DNA from: Nitrosomaritimum sp049414205
GTDB taxonomy: Archaea > Thermoproteota > Nitrososphaeria > Nitrososphaerales > Nitrosopumilaceae
Direction: 5' to 3'
Assembly: GCA_049414205.1 (NCBI GenBank)
Contig: JBMSGE010000001.1
Location: 53,382-117,381 of the forward strand
DNA: 64,000 nucleotides
The notes below the pieces were generated by a model that did not search any database, had not been told where the DNA came from, and saw only the letters and a list, made by a program, of their open reading frames with translations. Shown in pieces: positions 42,027-50,248 of the stretch. The translations under genes and the position numbers were made by a program. Position 1 is the first letter of the stretch; every line of letters begins with the position of its first letter.

Positions 42027-43562
42027 TTATTTTTTGAATCTATGAATTAGAATTGCAGGAGCAACAAAATACATTCCTATGTTTAATGCTATAATGCTAA
42101 TACCGAATCCAAACATCTCAATTTCTGAATCAATATCTACATGATTTAGTATAGATAATGTAGTAAGCATTGGAGTGATAGCAAGTTTTACTCCCTCTTT
42201 GAAAACTGGATTTTCACGCTCCAAATCAGCTATAGTAGGTGAAAATGAATAATACAATTGGTTGAATCCTGTCATAAAAGCAACACCAGATTGTGTTGAA
42301 AGAATTGTATTATCTCTTAATTCTCTTAATTGCTGTACTTGAGGTGCAAGCTCAGATCCAAAAGTAGCCGTTGCAATTAAACATCCACCACCTTCATCTA
42401 CCTGTTCAGTTGTTTCTTCATTAGTAGGTTCAGATAAAATTTGGAAAGAATCAATTGAATCATCATATCTTGGTAGTTGGTTTTCAAAATCATTTATTCC
42501 ATTACTATAGGCAAAAGTGTAAAATTTATCATCTCCGACAATTGTTGTTTCTTTGAATTTTACATCAAATGATGCACCACCGCTTTGGAAAATTCCTATT
42601 GCATTTGTAATGTATGCTTGTTTACCGTTAATGGTTGATTTTTCTTGGGAGATTATTTCCAAATTGCCAGTTGAAACTACCTCTTGTAATAATTCGTTTT
42701 TCTCTTCTATGAAATCATCAAATGTTTTTCCCTCTTTTTCAATAACTCGCAAAGAGATTACAGGGTTAATTTCGCCTACCTTGGGACCTACAGCCACAAC
42801 ATCCGGAGTGTTTTCATCCATTTTTTCTGGCTCTTGTAAGAACCATCCTTCCGGTGCACTAAAAGCCAGATCTAACTTTTCATTTTCAAATAATTGACTT
42901 CCAGTGCCTTCAGTGGGTTGTAAAGGAGTATCTTGACTTGAATTAACCCTTTCAGGCTCACCTAATTCAAGCAAATCAGTTACATCGGCACGGTTTATCA
43001 AGGAAACTTTTGTAATTTTTACTTCATCTGTATTAACGGGAATATCTCTTTGTCCAGTTTCTACTGATGCAATCTTATCTAGGGTTTCAAAGCTTTCATC
43101 AGTTACAATTCTTCCAAATACTGTATACTGTTGATCCAAGAAATTAGAATTTTGATGCACAATGAAAAATTGTGAACCTCCACTGTTAGGGTCCTGAGAT
43201 CTTGCCATTGAAACAATACCGCGATTATGTTTTATGTCATTGAATTCAGCATTTACAGAATGTGATGGACCGCCAGTTCCCCAAGTGCTAGGATCACCAT
43301 CAATCGTATTGGGATCTCCACCCTGAATCATAAATCCAGGAATTATTCTATGAAATAATACTCCATCATAAAATCCACTATCAGTCAAATTCATGAAGTT
43401 TGCAACATGATCTGGTGCGACTTCAGGGAAAAACTCGATTATAATATTTCCTTGGCTTGTCTCCAATATAGCTAATTTGTCTTCAGATTGTGCAAACGAT
43501 TGACTGGTGAGAGGTATTAACGTGATTGTTAGAGCAAATATGATAAGAATTTTATGCAACAA
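42027..43562 (-). CDS. Secreted cyclophilin-type peptidyl-prolyl isomerase with CFI-box-like C-terminus
   Basis: The 511-residue protein has a signal peptide (about 1-24) and a complete cyclophilin domain (about 30-195) with FHRIIPGFMIQGGDP and GSQFFI, which supply catalytic Arg, Phe and Gln. A middle domain (about 225-375) recalls PsbP-like secreted domains. A C-terminal module follows (CLIATATFGSELAPQVQQLR), typical of the CFI-box-type region, then a final membrane helix. The fusion would hold a protein-folding enzyme at the outer cell surface. Confidence 0.85.
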   Translation of the reverse strand: MLHKILIIFALTITLIPLTSQSFAQSEDKLAILETSQGNIIIEFFPEVAPDHVANFMNLTDSGFYDGVLFHRIIPGFMIQGGDPNTIDGDPSTWGTGGPSHSVNAEFNDIKHNRGIVSMARSQDPNSGGSQFFIVHQNSNFLDQQYTVFGRIVTDESFETLDKIASVETGQRDIPVNTDEVKITKVSLINRADVTDLLELGEPERVNSSQDTPLQPTEGTGSQLFENEKLDLAFSAPEGWFLQEPEKMDENTPDVVAVGPKVGEINPVISLRVIEKEGKTFDDFIEEKNELLQEVVSTGNLEIISQEKSTINGKQAYITNAIGIFQSGGASFDVKFKETTIVGDDKFYTFAYSNGINDFENQLPRYDDSIDSFQILSEPTNEETTEQVDEGGGCLIATATFGSELAPQVQQLRELRDNTILSTQSGVAFMTGFNQLYYSFSPTIADLERENPVFKEGVKLAITPMLTTLSILNHVDIDSEIEMFGFGISIIALNIGMYFVAPAILIHRFKK

Positions 43563-43631
43563 AATTTCTTTAGGTCTCTTCCATAAAAGCTAATTGTATT
43601 AGTTTTTAACAAGTTAATTTTAATTACCATC

Positions 43632-44123
43632 ATGGACCCTGATGAAAAAATTCAGGCACATTTAGTTTCAATCTGGAGGGAATCAAAAAAATTCTTTTCC
43701 ATAGGAGGACGTGAAGGCATGCTAATTTTAACAGACAAGCATCTCATGTTTGTTCATAAAACTGAGGCTAAAAAGAAATGGTGGGATGCAATAAGGCAAA
43801 GGCAAACTGTTCATTTTTTAAAATCTAAAGACACCATAATTACTCATGACGGTTATGATGAAAGTAATTTGGAAGAAGATATGGAAAATGAAAAGAATGT
43901 AGAATTACGTTTTGATGATATTTTGGATATTTCTTTTGAAGAAAAGGATTGGGGAAGTGTATTGCTAATGGAGTATGAAGAAGATGGGAAAATAGAAAAA
44001 CATCAGTACTCTATTGCTCAAGATTGGGTCAAATATCCTGCAAAGGAGCCTACAAAATACATGAAAGTTGATTGGGAACCTTTTGTTCAATATATTAAAG
44101 ATAGACAAAAAATTACGAGGTAA
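43632..44123 (+). CDS. Conserved hypothetical protein, PH/GRAM-like
   Basis: The 163-residue protein reads like a PH/GRAM-type beta fold: FFSIGGREGMLILTDKHLMF is a GRAM-like strand pair, and LEEDMENEKNVELRFDDILD follows. It has no catalytic motif. It stops 2 bases before the cbiE-like start, which has a GAGGT site inside this gene's end, so translation is coupled. Confidence 0.6.
   Translation: MDPDEKIQAHLVSIWRESKKFFSIGGREGMLILTDKHLMFVHKTEAKKKWWDAIRQRQTVHFLKSKDTIITHDGYDESNLEEDMENEKNVELRFDDILDISFEEKDWGSVLLMEYEEDGKIEKHQYSIAQDWVKYPAKEPTKYMKVDWEPFVQYIKDRQKITR
44117..44121 (+). promoter_or_regulatory. Ribosome binding site for TTG start of cbiE
   Basis: GAGGT lies 4 bases before TTG 44126, overlapping the preceding gene's last codons. 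It supports the TTG as the start of the methyltransferase in an operon setting. Confidence 0.5.
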
Positions 44124-44125
44124 AA

Positions 44126-44842
44126 TTGGGAAAAATATTTGCAGTTGGTGTAGGTCCTGGGTCTCCAAAATATGTCACACAGGCCGTCAAGGAAATAATC
44201 CAAAATTGCGATGTAGTAATTGGATACAAGTACACATTAAAGACAATTGAGGAGTTTTTGGACGGTAAGGAAGTTCATGAAATCACAATGAATAATCAGG
44301 AAGAATCTTATCAACAAATCTTACCTGTTTTAGGCGATCGAGTTTTGGTTGTTCCGTTTACGGGGGATGTTAATTTTTCTGAATCAGAAGTTGTGGATAG
44401 ATTAATTGAGATTTTTGGAGATGTGGAAGTAATTCCTGGAATTAGCTCCATTCAGGTGGCAGCTGCAAAAACCAGAGTTCCTTTGGATAAATCAAAGGTG
44501 ATTACTTTGCATGTCACTACTTCTATAGAAGAAAAAAAGCTGGAATTGCAAAAGGCCCTAATTGATGGGTATAGTGTTATTTTGGTTCCTCGACCTTGGC
44601 CAAAACAACCCGACAAGCATTTCATGCCTTCTGAGATTGCATTTTATCTTAGAAAAAATAATTTCAAGACCGAGAGTATGAAGGTTCATGTATTTGAATC
44701 CCTGACAACCGATGAGGAAACAAGTTTTCAAGGTAATGTAAAAGATTTGGAAGGAAAAGAGTTTTCTGATTTGTCTGTAATGGTTTTCAACCAAACAGAA
44801 TTAGATTCCTACATGAATTACAGGTGGCAGTGGGAAAACTAG
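44126..44842 (+). CDS. cbiE: Cobalt-precorrin methyltransferase (CbiE-like)
   Basis: The 238-residue protein is a tetrapyrrole methylase of the precorrin-6Y/cobalt-precorrin-7 C5 type. GVGPGSPKYVTQAV is the SAM-binding start, CDVVIGYKYTL and VVPFTGDVNFSES follow, and IPGISSIQVAAAK is the conserved core. It works in cobalamin synthesis. The partner C15 methylase (CbiT) is not adjacent. The TTG start is supported by GAGGT upstream. It overlaps the convergent cupredoxin-like gene by 4 bases. Confidence 0.87.
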   Translation: MGKIFAVGVGPGSPKYVTQAVKEIIQNCDVVIGYKYTLKTIEEFLDGKEVHEITMNNQEESYQQILPVLGDRVLVVPFTGDVNFSESEVVDRLIEIFGDVEVIPGISSIQVAAAKTRVPLDKSKVITLHVTTSIEEKKLELQKALIDGYSVILVPRPWPKQPDKHFMPSEIAFYLRKNNFKTESMKVHVFESLTTDEETSFQGNVKDLEGKEFSDLSVMVFNQTELDSYMNYRWQWEN

Positions 44843-45768
44843 TTTCCTTGCTGATTTTTGGTTGTACCTAGAATAAGATTATCAACATCTGGGAATGAGT
44901 ATACAATTATTTCCATCCAAGGATAAGCAGGATCATACAATCTGTAAAAACCTGTTTCATCAAATGTGATGGTTAGGGATTCTCCTGGTTCAATGTTTTC
45001 GGTTACAATTCTTCCATCTGGGGTATAGGGATCGTGCCTATCTCCATAATTTTCCTTTCCACTTTCAATGCTATGGGGAACACTATCTTCATTTAGAAAA
45101 ATTACACTGGTTCCAGGTTCAAGAGTTATCCTATCTTGAGAATAATATCCTAATCTCAATGAGGTAGAGTCACCAATCCGTGGATCACGAGTCTCACCAC
45201 TTGGGATATAGCTACTTGCTATCCCCTGGGTAGAAGAGCCTGGAAGAATTCTAATTGTAAGAATTTCTTCTGTAGGGCTAGTTTCTGTAATTTCAACAAT
45301 TTTTGTTAATTGTGATAATTTTGCAGTGTAGATTATTTTGTATGAATTATCTAAAGTGGTAATTCTTCCTGTAAATCCGTAAACTGAGGCATCTTGACTT
45401 TCTTCGACTAAACGACCAAAGAAGCTTATGGTTGTATCAAATCCCTGAGCACTTTCGATATTTCCATTTATTCGAATATAGCGTCCTTCACGAAGAAATT
45501 TTCCTTCAAGTTCAGATATTACAAAATCTTCATTATCTAATGTGATGAATCCATCTTCTATTAGAAAGTCAATACTACTACCGGATTGTTGATGTGAGGA
45601 TAAACCAATATCAATTTCTGAAAGCCTAATAATTTTCTCAGTAACAGCAAACCCTGAGCCCTCTATAAGATAGGCCGAATTCTCATTAACTTCTGCAAAT
45701 GCATCATTTATGAAAAATCCAGACGTAATAGTAAGTAAAGCTGCCAGTCCTAAAAGTGCAAGATTCAC
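44839..45768 (-). CDS. Secreted protein with C-terminal cupredoxin-like domain lacking copper ligands
   Basis: The 309-residue protein has a signal peptide (about 1-25, ending INDAFA), an outer beta region, and a C-terminal plastocyanin-like domain (about 215-295). The latter has LEPGTSVIFLNEDSVPHSIE, the usual first His, and GFYRLYDPAYPWMEIIVY, where the family's Cys and second His are replaced although the Met remains. It is therefore unlikely to bind a type-1 copper. The lineage relies heavily on cupredoxins, so this may be a structural relative. Confidence 0.75.
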   Translation of the reverse strand: MNLALLGLAALLTITSGFFINDAFAEVNENSAYLIEGSGFAVTEKIIRLSEIDIGLSSHQQSGSSIDFLIEDGFITLDNEDFVISELEGKFLREGRYIRINGNIESAQGFDTTISFFGRLVEESQDASVYGFTGRITTLDNSYKIIYTAKLSQLTKIVEITETSPTEEILTIRILPGSSTQGIASSYIPSGETRDPRIGDSTSLRLGYYSQDRITLEPGTSVIFLNEDSVPHSIESGKENYGDRHDPYTPDGRIVTENIEPGESLTITFDETGFYRLYDPAYPWMEIIVYSFPDVDNLILGTTKNQQGN

Positions 45769-45851
45769 AGTATATTTTCCTGTTAATTTGGTTTATAATT
45801 TGCTACTAAAGAATTTTAGACTGGATACACAAATCCACGGGTTTTTCGATG

Positions 45852-46409
45852 CTAGAGAGACGGCATTTCAAAGCCTTCTTCTTGGGCAAGCTTGATCATA
45901 TAATCTTCTAAAAATCCACCAGCTAAAAGTAGACCAACTACTATTCCAATCTCAATAATTGTTGGTTTTAAGAAAGGAGTAAGATTGGTTTTTTTTGTAA
46001 TTGCCCTAATCAAAATAAAACTTCGTGACGTTGCAAGGGAATATGCAAAAAGCTCCATCAGTCCAAATGGAGATAGAAACAGGATTGTAAGAGGTGGGAT
46101 TTTTTCTAATTCGGGTGTAATTGAGACTATAGCAGCAAAGGCAAATCCTGTAGACCACGCAGAAAATAGTCCCCATGCTACACCAAAGCCTGGGATAAAC
46201 ATTGGTAATGAGATGGTAGTATTATGAACAAAAATCCCAATGGCATCTATGTCTTCAACTAATTTTTCAAATTCCTTCATGAAGATATTTGCCTCGTCTT
46301 CACTTACTTCTGACATTGACCCTAATTGAAAAGCTGCGGTGAATAATCCCATAAAGACAAAGAATGTGATTATTCTAATTCTGGACACAGTCTCATTTTC
46401 TTCATTCAA
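45852..46409 (-). CDS. SpoIIM-family membrane protein
   Basis: The 185-residue protein has about four to five transmembrane helices and the SpoIIM pattern IFVHNTTISLPMFIPGFGVA then LSPFGLMELFAYSLATSRSF, with the ELxA sequence typical of the family. In bacteria SpoIIM acts in a cell-wall remodelling complex; archaeal relatives are of unknown role, perhaps membrane shape. It is divergent from DP1 (54-base gap). Confidence 0.85.
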   Translation of the reverse strand: MNEENETVSRIRIITFFVFMGLFTAAFQLGSMSEVSEDEANIFMKEFEKLVEDIDAIGIFVHNTTISLPMFIPGFGVAWGLFSAWSTGFAFAAIVSITPELEKIPPLTILFLSPFGLMELFAYSLATSRSFILIRAITKKTNLTPFLKPTIIEIGIVVGLLLAGGFLEDYMIKLAQEEGFEMPSL

Positions 46410-46463
46410 TATTTGAGGGTTCTTAGTAGGCGCAGATTTAATTAAACCAGATATTATTCTTCG

Positions 46464-47912
46464 ATGTTGAAAAAGGAGTTAACTTTTGCACTAAACTACG
46501 CACTAAATAAGGGATTTCAGATTCATCCGGATGCTTTTGAGTTTTTGGAAAATGTAGACGTAAAAAAACTAGAAAAAATAATCAAGGACATTGTTAGAGA
46601 GAAAACCAGGAAAAAATTATTTCAAATCAATCAGGATGATTTGGAGAGTTATTTTGGAATAAAAGATGATCCAAGTTTGGAAGCTGAGTACAAGGTACTC
46701 TTTGATCCCACTACAAAAATTACAAGTGGTGAAGGCATAAGTGGTTATAATTCATTATTTGCAAGTCGATTTAACAAATTAAAAAGAATAATTTCTGACA
46801 GACCCGAATCAAGGATGTTAAAATCCATTACTTCAGTCAAATCAGCCCAATCTGAGGATGATATGTATGTCTGTGGTTTAGTAACGGCCAGAATTACAGA
46901 GAGAAACATTACGAAATTAATTTTAGAGGATCCTTCAGGCTCATTTGAAGGCATAATTTTTGATAATGAATTACAAAAAACCGCAGATACCCTTCTAAAT
47001 GACCAGTTTATTATGGCAAGGGTAGGAATTGGGAAGAATTCTGGTTTTATTATCAAGGATTTGATTCCTCCTGATATTCCTGATCAGGCCTCAAACAAAT
47101 CCGAATCTGAGGTTTATGCGGTCTTTTTGTCTGATTTACATATTGGAAGTAAGTATTTCATGGAAGAGGAACTTTCTGAGTTTATTTCATGGTTATCCAG
47201 CCCAGATCCGGTAGCGCGTAAAATCCGATTTGTTCTAATTGGAGGAGACGCAGTTGATGGTGTCGGAATTTATCCTAATCAAGATAAGGAATTAGTTTGT
47301 CAAACCATTGAAGAGCAACTAAAAAAGATGGAAGATTTAATCAGTAAGATTCCAGATTACATCAAAATATTCATCATGCCTGGAAACCACGACCCAGGAA
47401 GAAGGGCACTTCCTCAGCCGGCTATACCTAAAAAATACAATTCCAGTCTTTGGGAAAAAGAGAATGTGATAATGGTTGGTAATCCTGCTGTTCTTTCTTT
47501 GAATGGTGTAAAGGTGTTAATGTTTCATGGTCAAAGTATTGATGATATTGTAAAAACCACCCCAGGATTGAGCTATGATAGCCCTACAAATGTAATGAAA
47601 CATCTGCTTCGTGCCAGACACCTAAGTCCAATTTATGGAAGTCAGACGCCAATTGCACCTGAGAGTGAAGATTTGATGGTGATTGATGAGATTCCAGATA
47701 TCTTTCATGTCGGTCATGTGCATAGAGCCCAGTTGGATATGTACAAGGGTATTCTTTTGATAAACTCCGGATCGTGGCAAAATCAGACTCCGTTTCAGGC
47801 AAGTGTTGGAATGACCCCTAATCCTGGAATTGCGTTGATGGTGAACTTGAAGACATTTCAGGTATTGCATCAAAATTATAATTCAAAACTAGACAATATC
47901 TTGCAAAGTTAA
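46464..47912 (+). CDS. polB: DNA polymerase D small subunit DP1
   Basis: The 482-residue subunit has a helical N-terminal region, an OB fold (about 125-205), and a calcineurin-like 3'-5' exonuclease with intact metal motifs: LSDLHIGS, GGDAVDG, MPGNHDPGRR, FHGQSID and HVGHVHR. It pairs with DP2, encoded 4 kb away across the origin candidate. Its 3' end overlaps the convergent orc1/cdc6 by 24 bases, so the two reading frames share DNA. Length and motifs argue for an active proofreading nuclease. Confidence 0.95.
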   Translation: MLKKELTFALNYALNKGFQIHPDAFEFLENVDVKKLEKIIKDIVREKTRKKLFQINQDDLESYFGIKDDPSLEAEYKVLFDPTTKITSGEGISGYNSLFASRFNKLKRIISDRPESRMLKSITSVKSAQSEDDMYVCGLVTARITERNITKLILEDPSGSFEGIIFDNELQKTADTLLNDQFIMARVGIGKNSGFIIKDLIPPDIPDQASNKSESEVYAVFLSDLHIGSKYFMEEELSEFISWLSSPDPVARKIRFVLIGGDAVDGVGIYPNQDKELVCQTIEEQLKKMEDLISKIPDYIKIFIMPGNHDPGRRALPQPAIPKKYNSSLWEKENVIMVGNPAVLSLNGVKVLMFHGQSIDDIVKTTPGLSYDSPTNVMKHLLRARHLSPIYGSQTPIAPESEDLMVIDEIPDIFHVGHVHRAQLDMYKGILLINSGSWQNQTPFQASVGMTPNPGIALMVNLKTFQVLHQNYNSKLDNILQS

Positions 47913-49097
47913 ATCATCTTTGAAGGTCTTTTTTACCAATTCAGGAGCAATAGTGAGTTTGTATTTTTTTGTTCTTCCATGGATACCTTGATGGACAAGT
48001 CTACCAGTGATAATTCCAGATAACTCTATTTCACTTAGCATTTGAGTAATTCTTCGTTGGGTAAGCTCATCTCGACCTACTATTTTGCATAATGCCTTGT
48101 AGGAGGCATAGATTTCTCCTGTTGACTGTCCGCCGGCCTTCATAATTGCTAAGATTAGTAATTTTTCATGAAGGGGGTATGATTTGAGTGATGTTTCCTC
48201 TTTATTTTCCTCAATTTTTAGAGATGCCTCACGTACGTGGTCTTCTGTTACTTGGTCTGATTGCTGTCTTTCGGCAATTTCTCCTGCTACCCGAATCAAA
48301 TCTATTGCCCTTCTTGCATCTCCATGTTCACCACCTGCAAGGGCAGCACATAGGTTTAGAGCAGGTTCTTGGACCGTATTGGGAATAAATGCCTGGTTGA
48401 TTCTTTCTTCAAGAATTTTCTTGATTTGCTCCACATTATAGTTCGTAAATACAATTTCTTCTTCTCCTAGGCTGCTAATGACCCTAGGATCCAATTTTTC
48501 TTTGAAGGTAAGGTCATTTGAGATTCCAACCAAAGTTAAGGATCCTTGGTTAAGCCTTTCATTTGCTCTTGTTAGTTGGTACAGGATATCCTTACCTGTT
48601 TTTGAGACAAGTTGAGCTAGATAATCAATTTCATCTATAACAAAAATTGCGTTGACTTTGCTTACTTCTATGGTGTTCAGGATTCGTTTGAAAACCTCAC
48701 TTATTGCTAATCCTGTGGTTGGTAGTTCTTTTTCGCCTAATTCTAATTGCCTTCCAAGACTGACTAACAATCCATAGAGGGTGGTTTCATCTTTTGAGTT
48801 TGTATAGATTAATTTAATTGGGAAATTTGATTTTTCCACTCTCTCTTGAATTTTAGAAATTACCTTCTTAACTACCAAAGTCTTTCCAGTTCCAGGTTTA
48901 CCATAGACTAAAAGATTGGATGGACGTGATTGTTTGAGAATTGGTAATAATGATTGAGTAACTTGTTCCTGTTCTGAGTTTCTATGTTGAATGGTCGCAG
49001 GAATATAGGTAAAATGAAGGATATCACGGTTTTTTATTATGGATTTTCCTGATTCAGCTGCATCAAGTAATCTATCAATTGGGTCTTCCATACTCAC
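47889..49097 (-). CDS. cdc6: Orc1/Cdc6 replication initiator
   Basis: The 402-residue AAA+ protein has Walker A YGKPGTGKTLVV (about 65-76), Walker B IFVIDEIDYL (about 151-160), sensor-1 LTLVGISNDLTF, and a C-terminal winged helix (about 310-395, QRRITQMLSEIELSGIITGR) that binds origin DNA. It recruits MCM to the origin. The start lies beside the 476-base gap with ORB-like repeats. It is the only initiator gene in the window and converges on DP1. Confidence 0.96.
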   Translation of the reverse strand: MSMEDPIDRLLDAAESGKSIIKNRDILHFTYIPATIQHRNSEQEQVTQSLLPILKQSRPSNLLVYGKPGTGKTLVVKKVISKIQERVEKSNFPIKLIYTNSKDETTLYGLLVSLGRQLELGEKELPTTGLAISEVFKRILNTIEVSKVNAIFVIDEIDYLAQLVSKTGKDILYQLTRANERLNQGSLTLVGISNDLTFKEKLDPRVISSLGEEEIVFTNYNVEQIKKILEERINQAFIPNTVQEPALNLCAALAGGEHGDARRAIDLIRVAGEIAERQQSDQVTEDHVREASLKIEENKEETSLKSYPLHEKLLILAIMKAGGQSTGEIYASYKALCKIVGRDELTQRRITQMLSEIELSGIITGRLVHQGIHGRTKKYKLTIAPELVKKTFKDDLTLQDIV

Positions 49098-49329
49098 ACA
49101 CCTACATTTCTACTAGATAACATCATAACCATATCTGAATTAAGAGAGTATAGAATAGAATAGTAACTCTAGTTTAGTTTGTAATTAATTATTTTTAGTT
49201 AGATTTTCTCAAAAAAAAAAATTAAGAAAAAGATAGAGTGGAAATATTGGTGTGTGGGTAAATCCAATTGTTTTGAGTTAACATTTTGTTAATTTTATGT
49301 TAAGAAATTCCCAAAAAAGGCCATTTTAC

Positions 49330-49351
49330 CCCCTTTATTTCCATTCCAGGC
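49330..49351 (-). repeat. ORB-like element 1
   Basis: On the minus strand the core is TGGAAATAAAGGGG, preceded by CCTGGAA. This matches the archaeal origin recognition box pattern of TGGAAAC-type sequence followed by a G run. Confidence 0.75.
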
Positions 49352-49391
49352 GTTAAGAATGACGTTAACAATGTGAATATCTCAAAACCAA

Positions 49392-49413
49392 CCCCTTCAT
49401 TTCCATTCCAGGC
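49392..49413 (-). repeat. ORB-like element 2
   Basis: On the minus strand the core is TGGAAATGAAGGGG. It matches element 1 at 21 of 22 positions, in the same orientation, 62 bases away, about six helical turns, so both face one side of the DNA. Confidence 0.75.
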
Positions 49414-49497
49414 ACGAAAATACCCAATTATCATCTAAAAATACCCTCTAGATTGTTAATAACAAAAATAGGGTTAGGCGTGGGCTAGGCAGTCAAT

Positions 49498-49549
49498 GTT
49501 AACAAACCTTTTAGTTAACAAAACTTCGCGGATCCATTGAACTGTTAAC
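49498..49549. promoter_or_regulatory. Cluster of three GTTAAC palindromes
   Basis: GTTAAC at 49498, 49514 and 49544. The outer two form an inverted pair, AATGTTAAC and GTTAACATT. They lie 25-76 bases upstream of the ATG at 49574, so they may be operators of that gene or initiator sites of the origin. Confidence 0.5.
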
Positions 49550-49573
49550 ATTCGATCCTCATAGATCTTAAAG

Positions 49574-49960
49574 ATGGCAAAAAAACGAATACGTATCGAT
49601 ATGGAGGACTCTGATGGAGCACGATATGATATCAAATTAGAAGGAAATGTTACTCGAGATAAAGTCCTAAAGATTTTTGAAATGATGGACTTGATGAATA
49701 TTGAAGAGGAACAAGAAACTACGAATATTGATTCAATAGGAGCCAAAATTTGGCATATAGTGGATAAATTCTTCCCAATGGGCAAATTCACATCCACAAA
49801 TATTTTAGAAAAATATGAAGATGAATATAATGAGCCAGTAAAATTGAGTATTATTTCCACTTACTTATCCAGGTTCTCTACCAAGGGTAAAATTGACAGA
49901 GTTAGAACGGGGAGAGAGTGGACTTATCAAACCATTAAACTTAGTCAAAAACAAAAATAA
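49574..49960 (+). CDS. Origin-adjacent winged-helix-like protein
   Basis: The 128-residue protein has an N-terminal beta stretch (IRIDMEDSDGARYDIKLEGN), an acidic linker, and a C-terminal region of about 75 residues patterned like a winged helix (IWHIVDKFFPMGKFTSTNIL, ISTYLSRFSTKGKIDRVRTG, WTYQTI wing). It is the first gene on the far side of the origin candidate. No family is recognised. A role in origin control, as for Sulfolobus WhiP beside oriC3, is only a hypothesis from position. Confidence 0.62.
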   Translation: MAKKRIRIDMEDSDGARYDIKLEGNVTRDKVLKIFEMMDLMNIEEEQETTNIDSIGAKIWHIVDKFFPMGKFTSTNILEKYEDEYNEPVKLSIISTYLSRFSTKGKIDRVRTGREWTYQTIKLSQKQK

Positions 49961-49962
49961 AA

Positions 49963-50124
49963 TCACGAAATGATAATTTTACGCACAATCAAACGGTCTT
50001 TCCCTAAGATCAACTTTACATATTCTCCTTTTTGAACATCCATATATTTTCGGAATTGTTTTGGTATTGATATAGTCCCTGCTGAGGTAATTTTTACTAG
50101 AACTTCATTTTCTTGTACAGACAT
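49963..50124 (-). CDS. AbrB/SpoVT-type small DNA-binding protein
   Basis: ATG at 50124 opens a 53-codon frame ending in TGA at 49963-49965. The product reads ITSAGTISIPKQFRKYMDVQ and KGEYVKLILGKDRLIV, which is a textbook SpoVT-AbrB swapped-hairpin domain (T-x-x-G-x-I-x-I-P, then GD/GE). Such dimers act as transcription regulators or antitoxins; no toxin gene is adjacent. It converges on the winged-helix gene and has an extremely AT-rich stretch (50122-50185) upstream. Confidence 0.78.
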   Translation of the reverse strand: MSVQENEVLVKITSAGTISIPKQFRKYMDVQKGEYVKLILGKDRLIVRKIIIS

Positions 50125-50196
50125 ATTATTTCTATAAATTAATAATATATATAATTTAATAAATTAATTAAATTATAATTAATAATGGAATTAGGC

Positions 50197-50215
50197 CTAA
50201 AAATCAGATTTTTAG
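50197..50215. promoter_or_regulatory. Perfect 9-base inverted repeat upstream of the AbrB-type gene
   Basis: CTAAAAATC, a single central base, GATTTTTAG. It lies 73 bases upstream of the AbrB-type start and 34 bases after the stop of the membrane winged-helix gene, so it may be an operator or a transcript end. Confidence 0.4.
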
Positions 50216-50248
50216 TTGATTTAGTTACTTGGAAAATTTGAATTAATA

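Larger units (their letters stand above)
49098..49573. other. Candidate replication origin
   Basis: This 476-base gene-free region sits directly upstream of orc1/cdc6. It contains two ORB-like direct repeats (49330-49351 and 49392-49413), an AT-rich tract with an A-run near 49160-49245 that could unwind, and five GTTAAC palindromes (49277, 49364, 49498, 49514, 49544). No protein-coding frame fits. Association of an Orc1/Cdc6 gene, ORBs and an AT-rich element is the standard archaeal origin layout. Confidence 0.82.

Noticed and set aside
49963..50124. Toxin-antitoxin reading of the AbrB-type gene
   Set aside because: No PIN, MazF-like or other toxin frame lies next to it on either strand.
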